Of a DNA stretch of 64,000 nt, positions 50,123-62,341 are shown in pieces (the first letter of the stretch is position 1; every line of letters starts with the position of its first letter). Both the position numbers and the translations under genes were made by a program. This stretch comes from Lineus longissimus (Eukaryota > Nemertea > Pilidiophora > Heteronemertea > Lineidae), in the NCBI RefSeq assembly GCF_910592395.1, contig NC_088320.1:2232001-2296000 (forward strand), read 5' to 3'. Under the pieces are notes generated by a model that ran no database searches, was not told the origin of the DNA, and worked only from the letters and a program-made list of their open reading frames with translations.

Positions 50123-53100
50123 CTCCAACATAAATATGCAGTACTTTGTTAGGAGTACCAATAAAATAGGGAATGTACATAGACACAATGTCAGAAAGAT
50201 GCACTGCATTGATCGCTGCCAAGGAAGGCCATACTAAATATCAGAGTAAAATGTAAAAAAATGACTGGACAGATACATTCTTAGATCTCAGCATCTTTGC
50301 ATTTACCTTTTGCAATGGCAGAAAAGTAAAATCAAGGCTCTGGGACCAAATAGAACATCAGTTTCTTAAGATTTACCCACTGTTCTAATATTTTTGCACA
50401 CTGCTGTACATCACTGTTCAGCTATGGAACTAGTCTGTACTGAGTGCCCCATGGGAGCCCTGGTCCATAGCGAGCGCAGTGATCATTCGGCACCAAATGG
50501 CATGACATTGAGAAAATGTTGAGGATGAATGATTGGGTCCCAGTTTCTTCTTTACTGACGAAACTATGGCTTGCACATTCGATTTTTGACTTTACTCCTC
50601 CGATAATGTAGTCTTCCTTATTTATCATGTCAAGACTGTATTTCAACTGATAAAACATCAGTTGTTTCATGGTGGCATTGTTGTTTCCGTATAAATTGGG
50701 CCCTAATCAAAGAAGAATCAGGTAAAACTTCTGAAAAGTTTTGTACAGGAATAGTCCAGAAAGATGCTATAGGCATACGGATTCATTAATTCCCGTAGCC
50801 GGAGAACAATACATGTACATTATGATTATTCAAAACTAATATGCAGACTCTTTTAGTAGTGACAATAAGAAAAACACGGCGGCCACCATGGGAGTGATAT
50901 TCCTTTTTAACACACGCCACTGTGGCAACTAATTCTTTATATCGTGCCAAAACGTTGTGTTAAGACATGATAGTTAATTAATCAAAGAAAAAACCTACCC
51001 ATTTTGTACGAATAGCCAACTTGTTCTGTGGTTAGCGTGTGTTGAAAGAATCGAAAGGTGGAAAACTCCCCGAGAAAACGTTTCTCTCCTCTATAATTAC
51101 ACCCTATACGCATTCTATTCTTTTCTGTCGGCCATGGCCTCTTCCAGCGTTCAGAAAGCTTGAGTGTCTTTTTCAGTAAACCGTTTACTAAAAGTACAAC
51201 GATATTCAATTGACGACGCACAAAGAAAATTACCGAAAAAAAGTGCCATACGTTCGTAGGAATCTTATATGTAGCTTTGAAGATAGCAAAAAGGATTTTC
51301 TTCGAGTCGTTCCTGATGGTGACCACCATAACGTTATAAACTATTCCTATCTGACCACGCAAAAGTGTTAGTGACATTTGAAATGACTTCTCTTGCGTCA
51401 TAAAAAGATACGCTTGCTTCTGACACCGTATTCTCGCATAAAAGGATACAGTAAATTCTTGATGAAAGTCGTTGTTTCTTAACTGGGCTGTCTGCCATGA
51501 AAATGACAATACATCACCAAACGCCGCTGATTGAACATAGTGCGCCTTCGATCCATTTGAAAACCTAGGTGAAATGGCGCGTTAGAAAACACGCGAAAAT
51601 ATAAAGGATATAGGTTCATCATATTGCATGAACAATCGGTGCTCTCCATTAAGGAGTTTTTGTTAGCAGATTAGATGCGGTATCCGTTCGTGCTGTCTGA
51701 TCAGAAATATTGTAATATGCAGCCCGTGTATTACTGACCCCTTTGTTACTATTTTGGGAGACGCCCATTGATTTTTTTCTTAGGGAGACGTGAATACGTT
51801 TGCTTTCCCTACCAAGAGTCCACTGCTGAAGGAGACAATTAAAAAACAGTTGTTCTTCTCACAGCTCTTTCGACAAAGTCTGCTTCTAAACAAACGCTTG
51901 TCGCTCGGTGTTGACACTCGGAGGGGTCCGTTCCAAATACTAGAGAGGTTGCGAACCGTCCCGACTCCCACTCCCACTCCGAGTTTAATTCGAGTCGTTC
52001 TCGGAACTCGTGACGTCGAAAAGTAGGTTGCGCGCACCAACGGGATCCGAGTTGGGAGACGTCATTCGGCCAGCTTGCGAGTCACTCGGCCAAACTGGAA
52101 ATCAACCAAATTAACGACATACGAGAAAAAAAGTAAATAAAGCAAACGAAATATTCTACAATTTTGGTGATTTACAGCTAGTAAAAAGCCGTTTCCTCTG
52201 TAACATGTGCGTATTTCTATTGTAAAACTACGAATTACTTCAGTCAAAAGATAACTAGATCCAAAAAGTACAGAGGGGAACAGAGTTTCATTCATGAAAC
52301 TATATTTTGGGGCGACAGGCATACGACGTGCGAGTCTTCCTGGTCTCCAATATCGTAGTGATGCCTATGCCCACCTGGCATCGCACGGCCGTTCTACACA
52401 ATTTTGAACACTTCAAAAACAACAAGTTTTCTACGTCCTTTACACAAAAAGCTTGTTACAACTTAGGTGACGTGCTAGAACAGTGTGTAAGGGATATTGC
52501 TTCTTCATTGTCACTTGATTTAAATGTCTAAAAGCTAAGATAATGCAAGTGGGAGAACACTTACGAGTTTGCGGCCTCCAACTCGTAAAATCGTCCGAGT
52601 TCATGGAGCAAGACGGGGAAATCCCTCGTGAAGTGATGACGTAATACGCCAAAACGGAATCACCTCGGAGTGGGAGTGGGAGTGGTGACGGTCCGCAACC
52701 TCTCTATTGTAGAAAATGGCACCTTTAACCCGAAAAAAAAACTGCTGCATCATAATTTTAAGAGCCATTTTCTGCAGTCTAATCTAAGTCATCACCCTGC
52801 CTTACTCCTCACCAATGCAGGGTACACACTATTTTGAATGTTTCAATTTTGTAAAACTGGGAAAGTAGGGTCGATAAAATTATACCAGATTTTCTCCTCA
52901 GTCTTGTTTAACATGGCGTTCGTAGTTGCTGTAAAATGAATCGGTGTTCAACTGAAATTGTACGACAAACAGTGCAGCTCGTTATTCTTTGGTAGCCCAA
53001 CAGCTTGTTCACCATTAAGCCTTCGAAATAATCTCAATTGGGCGGCTCTACATTTATGAAATGCATACTACAGACTCGTCTCGTCTCGTTTCTCACACTA

Positions 53101-53292
53101 GAGGCTGTGACTGAGGAGTCTTCGAAATATGCCAAAGGCCGGAAATACGACAAAGACCATCCCGAGCCCCAGTGTCATCGTTTCAGGGCCTTGTCCATGA
53201 AATGTTGTGCAGCGCTTACCTGTTGGAGGTTCATCTCTTGAGTAAGTGCACATCGTTTCCTCGAGCATCGCGAGAACCACCAATCTGAACAT
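50123..53292 (-). CDS. Array unit 4: laminin-G-like membrane protein, no tail exon found
   Basis: Exons a 53292-53220, b 52928-52886, d 51564-50999, e 50702-50596 and f 50215-50123 are intact and in phase. Read-through of the f donor gives a slightly longer tail (VSWIRLLALQYQLNVDK) because the TGA of units 2 and 3 is changed. It shares the 764-bp transposon with unit 3 (here 51942-52705), at the same base and nearly identical, which marks a recent duplication of this unit. Confidence 0.55.
51942..52705. mobile_element. 764-bp TIR element in array unit 4
   Basis: Co-duplicated copy of the unit 3 insertion: same length, same insertion point and only a few substitutions. Confidence 0.85.
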
Positions 53293-54103
53293 ATCGATGC
53301 ACCAGATTCATTCTATTATCTTATTTGTTATGATGGACCCCGTTGAGGTCGCTCGTCGGATGGTGTGTTTTGTTGTTGAAAGGATTGTAACATTAGGTAT
53401 ATCGTTTGACTGGGTACATGTAAGAATGACGTCCGGATTAGGGATCGGAAGTGGCTACTCTTAATCTTTATCAGGCTCAACTCCCCTTGAGATGGAGCCT
53501 TCTCGTTTCGATTGTTGTATCACTCACTTTACGGCTAAGAGGTGCTGACGGTATTTAAACTTCTAGCAACGAATTTTTCCCATCAATCTTCCTATCGTCA
53601 GAAGGTTACGCTTTCCAAAGAAGGTTGCGTTCTGCAAGCTCGTGCTGTTAGCGTACTACATGTCTCATTCAGTATACCACAGTTACAAATCTTCATCTCC
53701 TTGGAACTTGTAAGCAGCCAACATCAGAGACATTACTGAATCATATATGAACGTTTTATGCTTATTAATCGCAATCATTGTTATGTTGATGCTACATATT
53801 CTATAATTTTTTATCTCTTTTACAAACATCGTTTTCGGTGGTCGATTTGATATAGCACAGTGTTGAATTCCCATGATTCATCGATTAAAATCTCTTTTTA
53901 TCAAGATTTTGGAAACAGCATGTGCCCTCCATTCTGATTCTACGCAATGCTCGCCAACGCCTCTGGAGGAGGAATCATCACAACGTGAGTTGCAAGCTGG
54001 GTTTGGATTGAACTCATAATCTGTCTGGCTGACTTAAGCTGTTTAGTAGCTATTTGTTTACATTTAACTGGTATTGCAAGGCAAGTCATCGTATCCAGGA
54101 AAC

Positions 54104-56491
54104 CTCCAACATAAATATGCAGTACTTTGTTAGGAGTACTAATAAAATAGGGCATGTACAATGTCAGAAAGATGCACTGCATTGATCGCTGCCAAGGAAG
54201 GCCATCCTAAATATCAGAGTAAAATGTAAAAAAATGACTGGACAGATACATTCTTAGATCTCAGCATCTTTGCATTTACCTTTTGCAATGGCAGAAAAGT
54301 AAAATCAAGGCTCTGGGACCAAATAGAACATCAGTTTCTTAAGATTTACCCACTGTTCTAATATTTTTGCACACTGCTGTACATCACTGTTCAGCTATGG
54401 AACTAGTCTGTACTGAGTGCCCCATGGGAGCCCTGGTCCATAGCGAGCGCAGTGATCATTCGGCACCAAATGGCATGACATTGAGAAAATGTTGAGGATG
54501 AATGATTGGGTCCCAGTTTCTTCTTTACTGACGAAACTATGGGTTGCACATTCGATTTTTGACTTTACTCCTCCGATAATGTAGTCTTCCTTATCTATCA
54601 TGTCAAGACTGTATTTCAACTGATAAAACATCAGTTGTTTCATGGTGGCATTGTTGTTTCCGTATAAATTGGGCCCTAATCAAAGAAGAATCAGGTAAAA
54701 CTTCTGAAAAGTTTTGTACAGGAATAGTCCAGAAAGATGCTATAGGCATACGGATTCATTAATTCCCGTAGCCGGAGAACAATACATGTACATTATGATT
54801 ATTCAAAACTAATATGCAGACTCTTTTAGTAGTGACAATTAGAAAAACATGGCGGGCACTATGGGAGTGATATTTGTTTTCAACACACGCCACTGTGGCC
54901 ACATATTCTTTATATCGTGCCAAAACGTTGTGTTAAGACATGATAGTTAATTAATCAAAGAAAAAACCTACCCATTTTGTACGAATAGCCAACTTGTTCT
55001 GTGGTTAGCGTGTGTTGAAAGAATCGAAAGGTGGAAAACTCCCCGAGAAAACGTTTCTCTCCTTTATAATTACACCCTATACGCATTCTATTCTTTTCTA
55101 TCGGCCATGGCCTCTTCCAGTGTTCAGAAAGCTTGAGTGTCTTTTTCAGTAAACCGTTTACTAAAAGTACAACGATATTCAATTGACGACGCACAAAGAA
55201 AATTACCGAAAAAAAGTGCCATACGTTCGTAGGAATCTTATATGTAGCTTTGAAGATAGCAAAAAGGATTTTCTTCGAGTCGTTCCTGATGGTGACCACC
55301 ATAACGTTATAAACTATTACTATCCGACCACGCAAAAGTGTTAGTAACATTTGAAATGACTTCTGTTGCGTCACAAAGAGATATGCTCGCTTCTGACACC
55401 GCATTCTCGCATAAAAGGTTACAGTGAATTCTTGATGAAAGTCGTGGTTTCTTAACTTGGCTGTCTGCCATGAAAATGACAATACATCACCAAACGCCGC
55501 TGATTGAACATAGTGCGCCTTTGATCCATTTGAAAACCTAGGTGAAATGGCGCGTTAGAAAACACGCGAAAATATAAAGGATATAGGTTCATCATATTGC
55601 ATGAACAATCGGTGCTCTCCATTAAGGAGTTTTTGTTAGCAGATTAGATGCGGTATCCGTTCGTGCTGTCTAATCAGAAATATTGTAATATGCAGCCCGT
55701 GTATTACTGACCCCGTAGTTACTTTTCGGGAGACGCCCATTGATTTTTTTCTTAGGGAGACGTGAATACGTTTGCTTTCCCTACTAAGAGTCCACTGCTG
55801 AAGGAGACAATTAAAAAACATTTGTTCTTCTCACAGCTCTTTCGACAAAGTCTGCTTCTAAACAAACGCCAGTCGCTCGGTGTTGACACTCGGAGGGGTC
55901 TGTTCCTAATACTGTAGAAAACGGCACCTTTAACCCGAAAAAAAAACTGCTGCATCATAATTTTAAGAGCCATTTTTTGCAGTCTGATCTTAGTCACCAA
56001 CCTGCCTTACTCCTCAGCAATGCAGGGTACACACTATTTTGAATGTTTCAATTTTGTAAAACTGGGAAAGTAGGGTTGATAAAATTATACCAGATTTTCT
56101 CCTCAGTCTTGTTTAACATGGCGTTCGTAGTTGCTGTAAAATGAATCGGTGTTCAACTGAAATTGTACGACGAACAGTGCAGCTCGTTATCCTTTTGTAG
56201 CCCAACAGCTTGTTCACCATTAAGCCTTCGAAATAATCTCAATTGGGCGGCTCTACATTCATGAAATGCATACTACTGACTCGTCTCGTCTCGTTTCTCA
56301 CACTAGAGGCTGCGACTGAGGAGTCTTCGAAATATGCACGAAATACGACAAAAGACCATCCCGATCCCAAGGGTCATCGTTTCAGGGCCTTGTCCATGAT
56401 ATGTTGTGCAGCGCTTACCTGTTGAAGATTCATCTCTTGAGTAAGTGCACATCGTTTCCACGAGTATCGCGAGAACCACCAATCTGAACAT
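54104..56491 (-). pseudogene. Array unit 5: laminin-G gene with frameshifted transmembrane exon
   Basis: Exons a 56491-56419, b 56133-56091, d 55537-54972 (566 nt, open) and e 54675-54569 are intact. Exon f (54188-54104) has lost 8 nt compared with all other units, shifting the frame and destroying the hydrophobic helix. The product would be secreted or unanchored, or the unit is dead. It lacks the 764-bp element of units 3 and 4. Its copy of the Cys-rich open frame (55905-55785) is intact. Confidence 0.6.
55785..55905 (-). other. Conserved Cys-rich open frame between exons b and d (one per unit)
   Basis: Each unit has an AG-preceded 121-nt stretch (125 nt in units 1 and 6) before a GTAGGG. 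In units 3, 4, 5 and 7 one frame reads STPSxxRLFRxxLCxKSCEKNxCF, a spacing that recalls PAN/apple-type domains. It enters in phase 2, matching exon b, but leaves in phase 0, which does not match exon d (phase 2). Exons b and d join in phase without it. Unit 2 has a TGA in it, and units 1 and 6 carry a 4-nt insertion. It may be an abandoned or alternative exon. Confidence 0.35.
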
Positions 56492-57304
56492 ATCGATGCA
56501 CCAGATTCATTCGATTATCTTAATTGTTATGATGGACCCCGTTGAGGTCGCTCGTCGGATGGTGTGTTTTGTTGTTGAAAGGATTGTAACATTAGGTATA
56601 TCGTTTGACTGAGTACATGTAAGAATGACGTCCGGATTAGGGATCGGAAGTGGCTACTCTTAATCTTTATCAGACTCAACTCCCCTGGAGATGGAGCCTT
56701 CTCGTTTCGATTGTTGGATCACTCACTTTACGGCTAAGAGGTGCTGACGGTATTTAAACTTCTAGCAACGAATTTTTCCCATCAATCTTCCTATCGTCAG
56801 AAGGTTACGCTTTCAAAAGAAGGTTGCGTTCTGCAAGCTCGTGCTGTTAGCGTACTACATGTCTCATTCAGTATACCACAGTTGCAAATCTTCATCTCCT
56901 TGGAACTTGTAAGCAGCCAACATCAGAGACATTACTGAATCATATATGAACGTTTTATGCTTATTAATCGCAATCATTGTTATGTTTATGCCACATATTC
57001 TATAGATTTTTATCTCTTTTACAAAACATCGTTTTCGGTGGTCGATTTGATATAGCACAGTGTTGAATTCCCATGATTCATCGATCGAAAATCTCTTTTT
57101 ATCAAGAGTTAAGAAACAACATGTTCCCTCCATTCTGATTCTACGCAATGCTCGCCAACGCCTCTGGAGGAGGAATCATCACAACGTGAGTTGCAAGCTG
57201 GGTTTGGATTTAACTCATAATCTGTCTAGCTGACTTAAGCTGTTTAGTAGCTATTTGTCTACATTTAACTGGTATTGCAAGGCAAGTCATCGTAACCAGG
57301 AAAC

Positions 57305-60114
57305 CTCCAACATAAATATGCAGTACTTTGTTAGGAGTACCAATAAAATAAGGCATGTACATAGACACAATGTCAGAAAGATGCACTGCATTGATCGCTG
57401 CCAAGGAAGGCCATACTAAATATCAGAGTAAAATATAAAAAAATGACTGTATTTCAACTGATAAAACATCAGTTGTTTCATGGTGGCATTGTTGTTTCCG
57501 TATAAATTGGGTCCTAATCAAAGAAGAATCTGGTAAAACTTCTGAACAGTTGTGTACAGGAATAGTCCAGAAAGATGCTATAGGCATACGGATTCATTAA
57601 TTCCCGTAGCCGGAGAACAATACATGTACATTATGATTATTCAAAACTAATATGCAGACTCTTTTAGTAGTGACAATAAGAAAAACATGGCGGCCACCAT
57701 GGGAGTGATATTTGTTTTCAACACACGCCACTGTGGCAACTAATTCTTTATATCGTGCCAAAACATTGTGTTAAACATGATAGTTAATTAATCAAAGAAA
57801 AAACCTACCCATTTTGTACAAATAGCCAACTTGTTCTGTGGTTAGCGTGTGTTGAAAGAATCGAAAGGTGGAAAACTCCCCGAGAGACGTTTCTCTCCTT
57901 TATAATTACACCCTATACGCATTGTATTCTTTTCCATCGGCCATGGCCTCTCCCAGTGTTCAGAAAGCTTGTGTGTCTTTTTCAGTAAACCGTTTACTAA
58001 AAGTACAACGATATTCAACTGACGACGCACAATGGAAGTTACCGAAAAAAAGTGCCATACGTTCGTTGGAATCTTACACGAAACTTCGAAGATAGCAAAA
58101 AACATTTTCTTCAAGTCGTTCCTGAAGTCGACCACCCTACAGTTATAACATGTTATTAACCGACCACGGAAAAATGATAGTGACATTTGAAATGACTTCT
58201 GTTGCGTCTCAAAGAGAAATGCTTGCTTCTTACACCGCATCCTCGCATAAAAGGTTACAGTGAATTCTTGATGAAAGTCGTGGTTTCTTAACTTGGCTGT
58301 CTGCCATGAAAATGACAATACATCACCAAAAGCCGCTGATTGAACGTAGTGCGCCTCCGATTCATATGAAAACCTAGGTGAAATGGCGCGAAAATATAAA
58401 GGATATAGGTTCATCCTATTGCATGAACTACCGGTGCTCTCCATTAAGGAGTTTTTGTTAGCAGATTAGATGCGGTATCCGTTCGTGCTGTCTAATCAGA
58501 AATATTGTAATATGCAGCCCGTGTATTACTGACCACGTAGTTAGTTTTTTTGGTAGACGCCCATTAATTTTTTTCTTAGGGAGACGTGAATGCATTTGCT
58601 TTCCCTACCAAGAGTCCACTGCTGAAAGAGACAATTAAAAAACAGCTGTTCTTCTCACAGCTCTTTCGACAAAGTCTGCTTCTAAACAAACGCCAGTCGC
58701 TCGGTGTTGAGAGACACTCGGAGGGGTCTGTTCCTAATACTGTAGAAAATGGCACCTTTAACCCGAAAAAAAACTGCTGCATCATAATTTTAAGAGCCAT
58801 TTTCCGCAGTCTGATCTTAGTCATCACCCTGCCTTACTCCTCAGCAATGCAGGGTACACACTATTTTGAATGTTTCAATTTTGTAAAACTGGGAAAGTAG
58901 GGTTGATGAAATTATACCAGATTTTCTCCTCAGTCTTGTTTAACATGGCGTTCGTAGTTGCTGTAAAATGAATCGGTGTTCAACTGAAATTGTACGAAGA
59001 ACAGTGCAGCTCGTTATCCTTTTGTAGCATGGCCAACAGCTGGTTCACCATTAAGCCTTCGAAATAATCTCATTTGGTCGGCCCTACATTCATGAAATGC
59101 ATGGTATCCAGTAAAAAAGGTACAGGTAAAAAAGGTACAGGTAAAAAAGGTACGGTAAAAAAGGTACAGGAAAAAAAGGTACAAGTAAAAAAGGTATCGG
59201 TAAAAAAGGTACAGGAAAAAAAGGTATCGGTAAAAAAGGTACAGGAAAAAAGGTACAGGTAAAAAAGGTACAAGAAAAATGGGGACTAGGTAAAAAAGGT
59301 ACAGACACTTTTTAAAAAGTTATTGTATGAAATTCGTTGATTCTCACATTCTAGTTATTTCTCTAAAGATGTTCATTTCAAGGGATTTTCTGATTGATTG
59401 TTAATTGGATTAATTACAGTAGTCATAATTATGCTTTGGCAATTAGAAGTTAATCAACTTTACTCTAGCAAGGAAGTAATTAGTTTGGATACACAAAAAA
59501 CAAATAACCAACACATAACATGGTTTCCATTTGACTGACTGATTGAAAACATATCTAAACTTTGCCTATCTCAGTATAAGTTACCTCCACCACACAACAT
59601 CTACATAATAATCATAATAACCCCAAAATTTGACTTCATATACAATAAACAAGACGTGCAATTTATAACATTTGACAGCAAAGACACCATACCTGTACCT
59701 TTTTTACCTAGTCCCCATTTTTCTTGTACCTTTTTTACCTGTACCTTTTTTTCCTGTACCTTTTTTACTGATACCTTTTTTACTTGTACCTTTTTTACCG
59801 ATACCTTTTTTACTTGTACCTTTTTTCCTGTACCTTTTTTACCGTACCTTTTTTAACTGTACCTTTTTTACCAGTACCTTTTTTACCTACATTCGAAATG
59901 CATACTACAAACTCGTCTCGTCTCGTTTCTCACACTAGAGGCTGCGACTGAGGAGTCTTCGAAATATGCCCGAAATACGACAAAAGACCATCCCGAGCCC
60001 TAGGGTCATCGTTTCAGGGCCTTGTCAATGAAATGTTGTACCTGTTGAAGATTCATTTCTTGAGTAAGTGCACATCGTTTCCACGAGTATCGCGAGAACC
60101 ACCAATCTAAACAT
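57305..60114 (-). pseudogene. Array unit 6: decayed laminin-G gene
   Basis: Exon d (58373-57809) is 565 nt: a 1-nt deletion near 57885 shifts the frame and removes about the last 25 residues of the domain. A deletion of about 380 bp at about 57448, at a GACTG microhomology, removes the 3' part of exon e. Exons a (60114-60042), b (58960-58918) and f (57397-57305) remain. A 792-bp foldback element interrupts the a-b intron. The b-d region is nearly identical to unit 1, including a 14-bp deletion before exon d, which suggests gene conversion. Confidence 0.7.
59103..59894. mobile_element. Foldback (TU/FB-type) transposon with tandem-repeat arms
   Basis: The left arm (about 59103-59308) is a run of 13-15-bp units of the type GGTAAAAAAGGTACA. 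The right arm (about 59685-59894) is its inverted complement, exact over long stretches including a TAGTCCCCATTTTTC spacer. The AT-rich core between them (about 375 bp) has no gene. GAAATGCAT is repeated at 59094-59102 and 59895-59903, a 9-bp target duplication; a longer imperfect duplication starting at CTACATTC is also possible. Arms built of short tandem repeats are the hallmark of foldback elements such as Drosophila FB and sea-urchin TU. Open frames here are repeat artefacts. Confidence 0.85.
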
Positions 60115-60926
60115 ATCGATGCACCAGATTCATTCGATTATCTTATTTGTTATGATGGACCGCGTTGAGGTCGCTCGTCGGACGGTGTGTTTTGTTGTTG
60201 AAAGGATTGTAACATTAGGTATATCGTTTGACTGAGTACATGTAAGAATGACGTCCAGATTAGGGATCGGAGGAAGCTACTCTTAATCTTTATCAGGATC
60301 AACTCCCCTGGAGATGGAGCCTTCTCGTTTCGATTGTTGGATCACTCACTTTACGGCTAAGAGGTGCTGACGGTATTGAAACTTCCAGCAACGAATTTTT
60401 CCCATCAATCTTCCTATCGTCAGAAGGTTACGCTTTCCAAAGAAGGTTGCGTTCTACAAGCTCGTGCTGTTAGCGTACTACATGTCTCATTCGGTATACC
60501 ACAGTTGCAAATCTTCATCTCCTTGGAACTTGTAAGCAGCCAACATCAGAGACATTACTGAATCATATATGAACGTTTTATGCTTATTAATCGCAATCAT
60601 TGTTATGTTTATGCCACATATTCTATAGTTTTTTATCTCTTTTACAAACATCGTTTTCGGTGGTCGATTTGATATAGCACAGTGTTGAATTCCCATGATT
60701 CATCGATCGAAAATCTCTTTTTATCAAGAGTTTAGAAACAACATGTGCCCTCCATTCTGATTCTACGCAATGCTCGCCAACGCCTCTGGAGGAGGAATCA
60801 TCACAACGTGAGTTGCAAGCTGGGTTTGGATTGAACTCATAATCTGTCTAGCTGACTTAAGCTGTTTAGTAGCTATTTGTTTACATTTAACTGGTATTGG
60901 AAGGCAAGTCATCGTATCCAGGAAAC

Positions 60927-62341
60927 CTCCAACAGAAATATGCAGTACTTTGTTAGGAGTACCAATAAAATAAGGCATGTACATAGACACAATGTCAGAA
61001 AGATGCACTGCATTGATCGCTGCCAAGGAAGGCCATACTAAATATCAGAGTAAAATGTAAAAAAATGACTGGACAGATAAATCCTTAGATCTCAGCATCT
61101 TTGCATTTACCTTTTGCAATGACAGAAAAGTAAAATCAAGGCTCTGGGACCAAATAGAACATCAGTTTCTTAAGATTTACCCACTGCTGTACATCACTGT
61201 TCAGCTATGGAACTAGTCTGTACTGAGTGCCCCATGGGAGCCCTGGTCCATAGCGAGCACAGTGATCATTCGGCACCAAATGGCATGACATCGAGAAAAT
61301 GTTGAGGATGAATGATTGGGTCCCAGTTTCTTCTTTACTGACGAAACTATGGGTTGCACATTCGATTTTTGACTTTACTCCTCCGATGCTGTAGTCTTCC
61401 TTATTTATCATGTCAAAACTGTATTTCAACTGATAAAACATCAGTTGTTTGATGGTGGCATTGTTGTTTCCGTATAAATTGGGCCCTAATCAAAGAAGAA
61501 TCTGGTAAAACTTCTGAAAATTTTGTACAGGAATAATCCAGAAAGATGCTATAGGCATACGGATTCATTAATTCCCGTAGCCGGAGAACAATACATGTAC
61601 ATTATGATTATTCAAAACTAATATGCAGACTCTTCTAGTGGTGACAATAAGAAAAACATGGCGGCCACTATGGGAGTGATATTTGTTTTTACCACACGCC
61701 ACTGTGGCCACTTATTCTTTATATCGTGCCAAAACATTGTGTTAAACATGATAATTAATCAAAGAAAAAACCTACCAATTTTGTACAAAAATCTAACTTG
61801 TTCTGTGGTAAGCGTGTGTTGAAAGAATCGAAAGGTGGAAAACTCCCCTAGAAAACGTTTCTCTCCTTTATAATTACACCCTATACGCATTGTATTCTTT
61901 TCCATCGGCCTTGGTCTGTCCCAGTGGTTAAAAAGCTTGTGTGTCTTTTTCAGTAAACCGTTTACTAAAAGTACAACGATATTCAACTGACGACGCACAA
62001 ACAAAATTACCGAAAAAAAGTGCCATACGTTCGTTGGAATCTTATACGTAGCTTTGATGATAGCAATAAGTATTTTCTTCAAGTCGTTCCTGTTGGTGAC
62101 CAGCCCAACGTTATAAGTTATTACTAACCGACCATGCAAAATTGCTAGAGTAATTCGAAATGACTTCTGTTGCGTCGCAAAGAGAAACGCTTGCTTCTGA
62201 CACCGCATTCTCGCATAAAAGGATACAGTGAATTCTTGATGAAAGTCGAGGTTTCTTAACTGGGCTGTCTGCCATGAAAATGACAATACATCACCAAACG
62301 CCGCTGATTGAACATAGTGCACCTCCGATTCGTATGAAAAC
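60927..62341 (-). CDS. Array unit 7: 5'-truncated laminin-G gene unit
   Basis: Exons d 62341-61776 (566 nt, open), e 61485-61379 and f 61019-60927 are intact and in phase. It is the most diverged copy in exon d, for example around residues 50-85 of the domain. Array homology stops at about 62775, so exons a and b are not present in duplicated form. Either a unique first exon lies further right or beyond the window, or this is a remnant without a start. No candidate signal-peptide exon was seen in 62.8-64 kb. Confidence 0.5.

Noticed and set aside
59070-59938. Open frames rich in VPFLP or KKGTG on both strands
   Set aside because: They are translations of the 13-15-bp repeats of the foldback arms and have no coding meaning.
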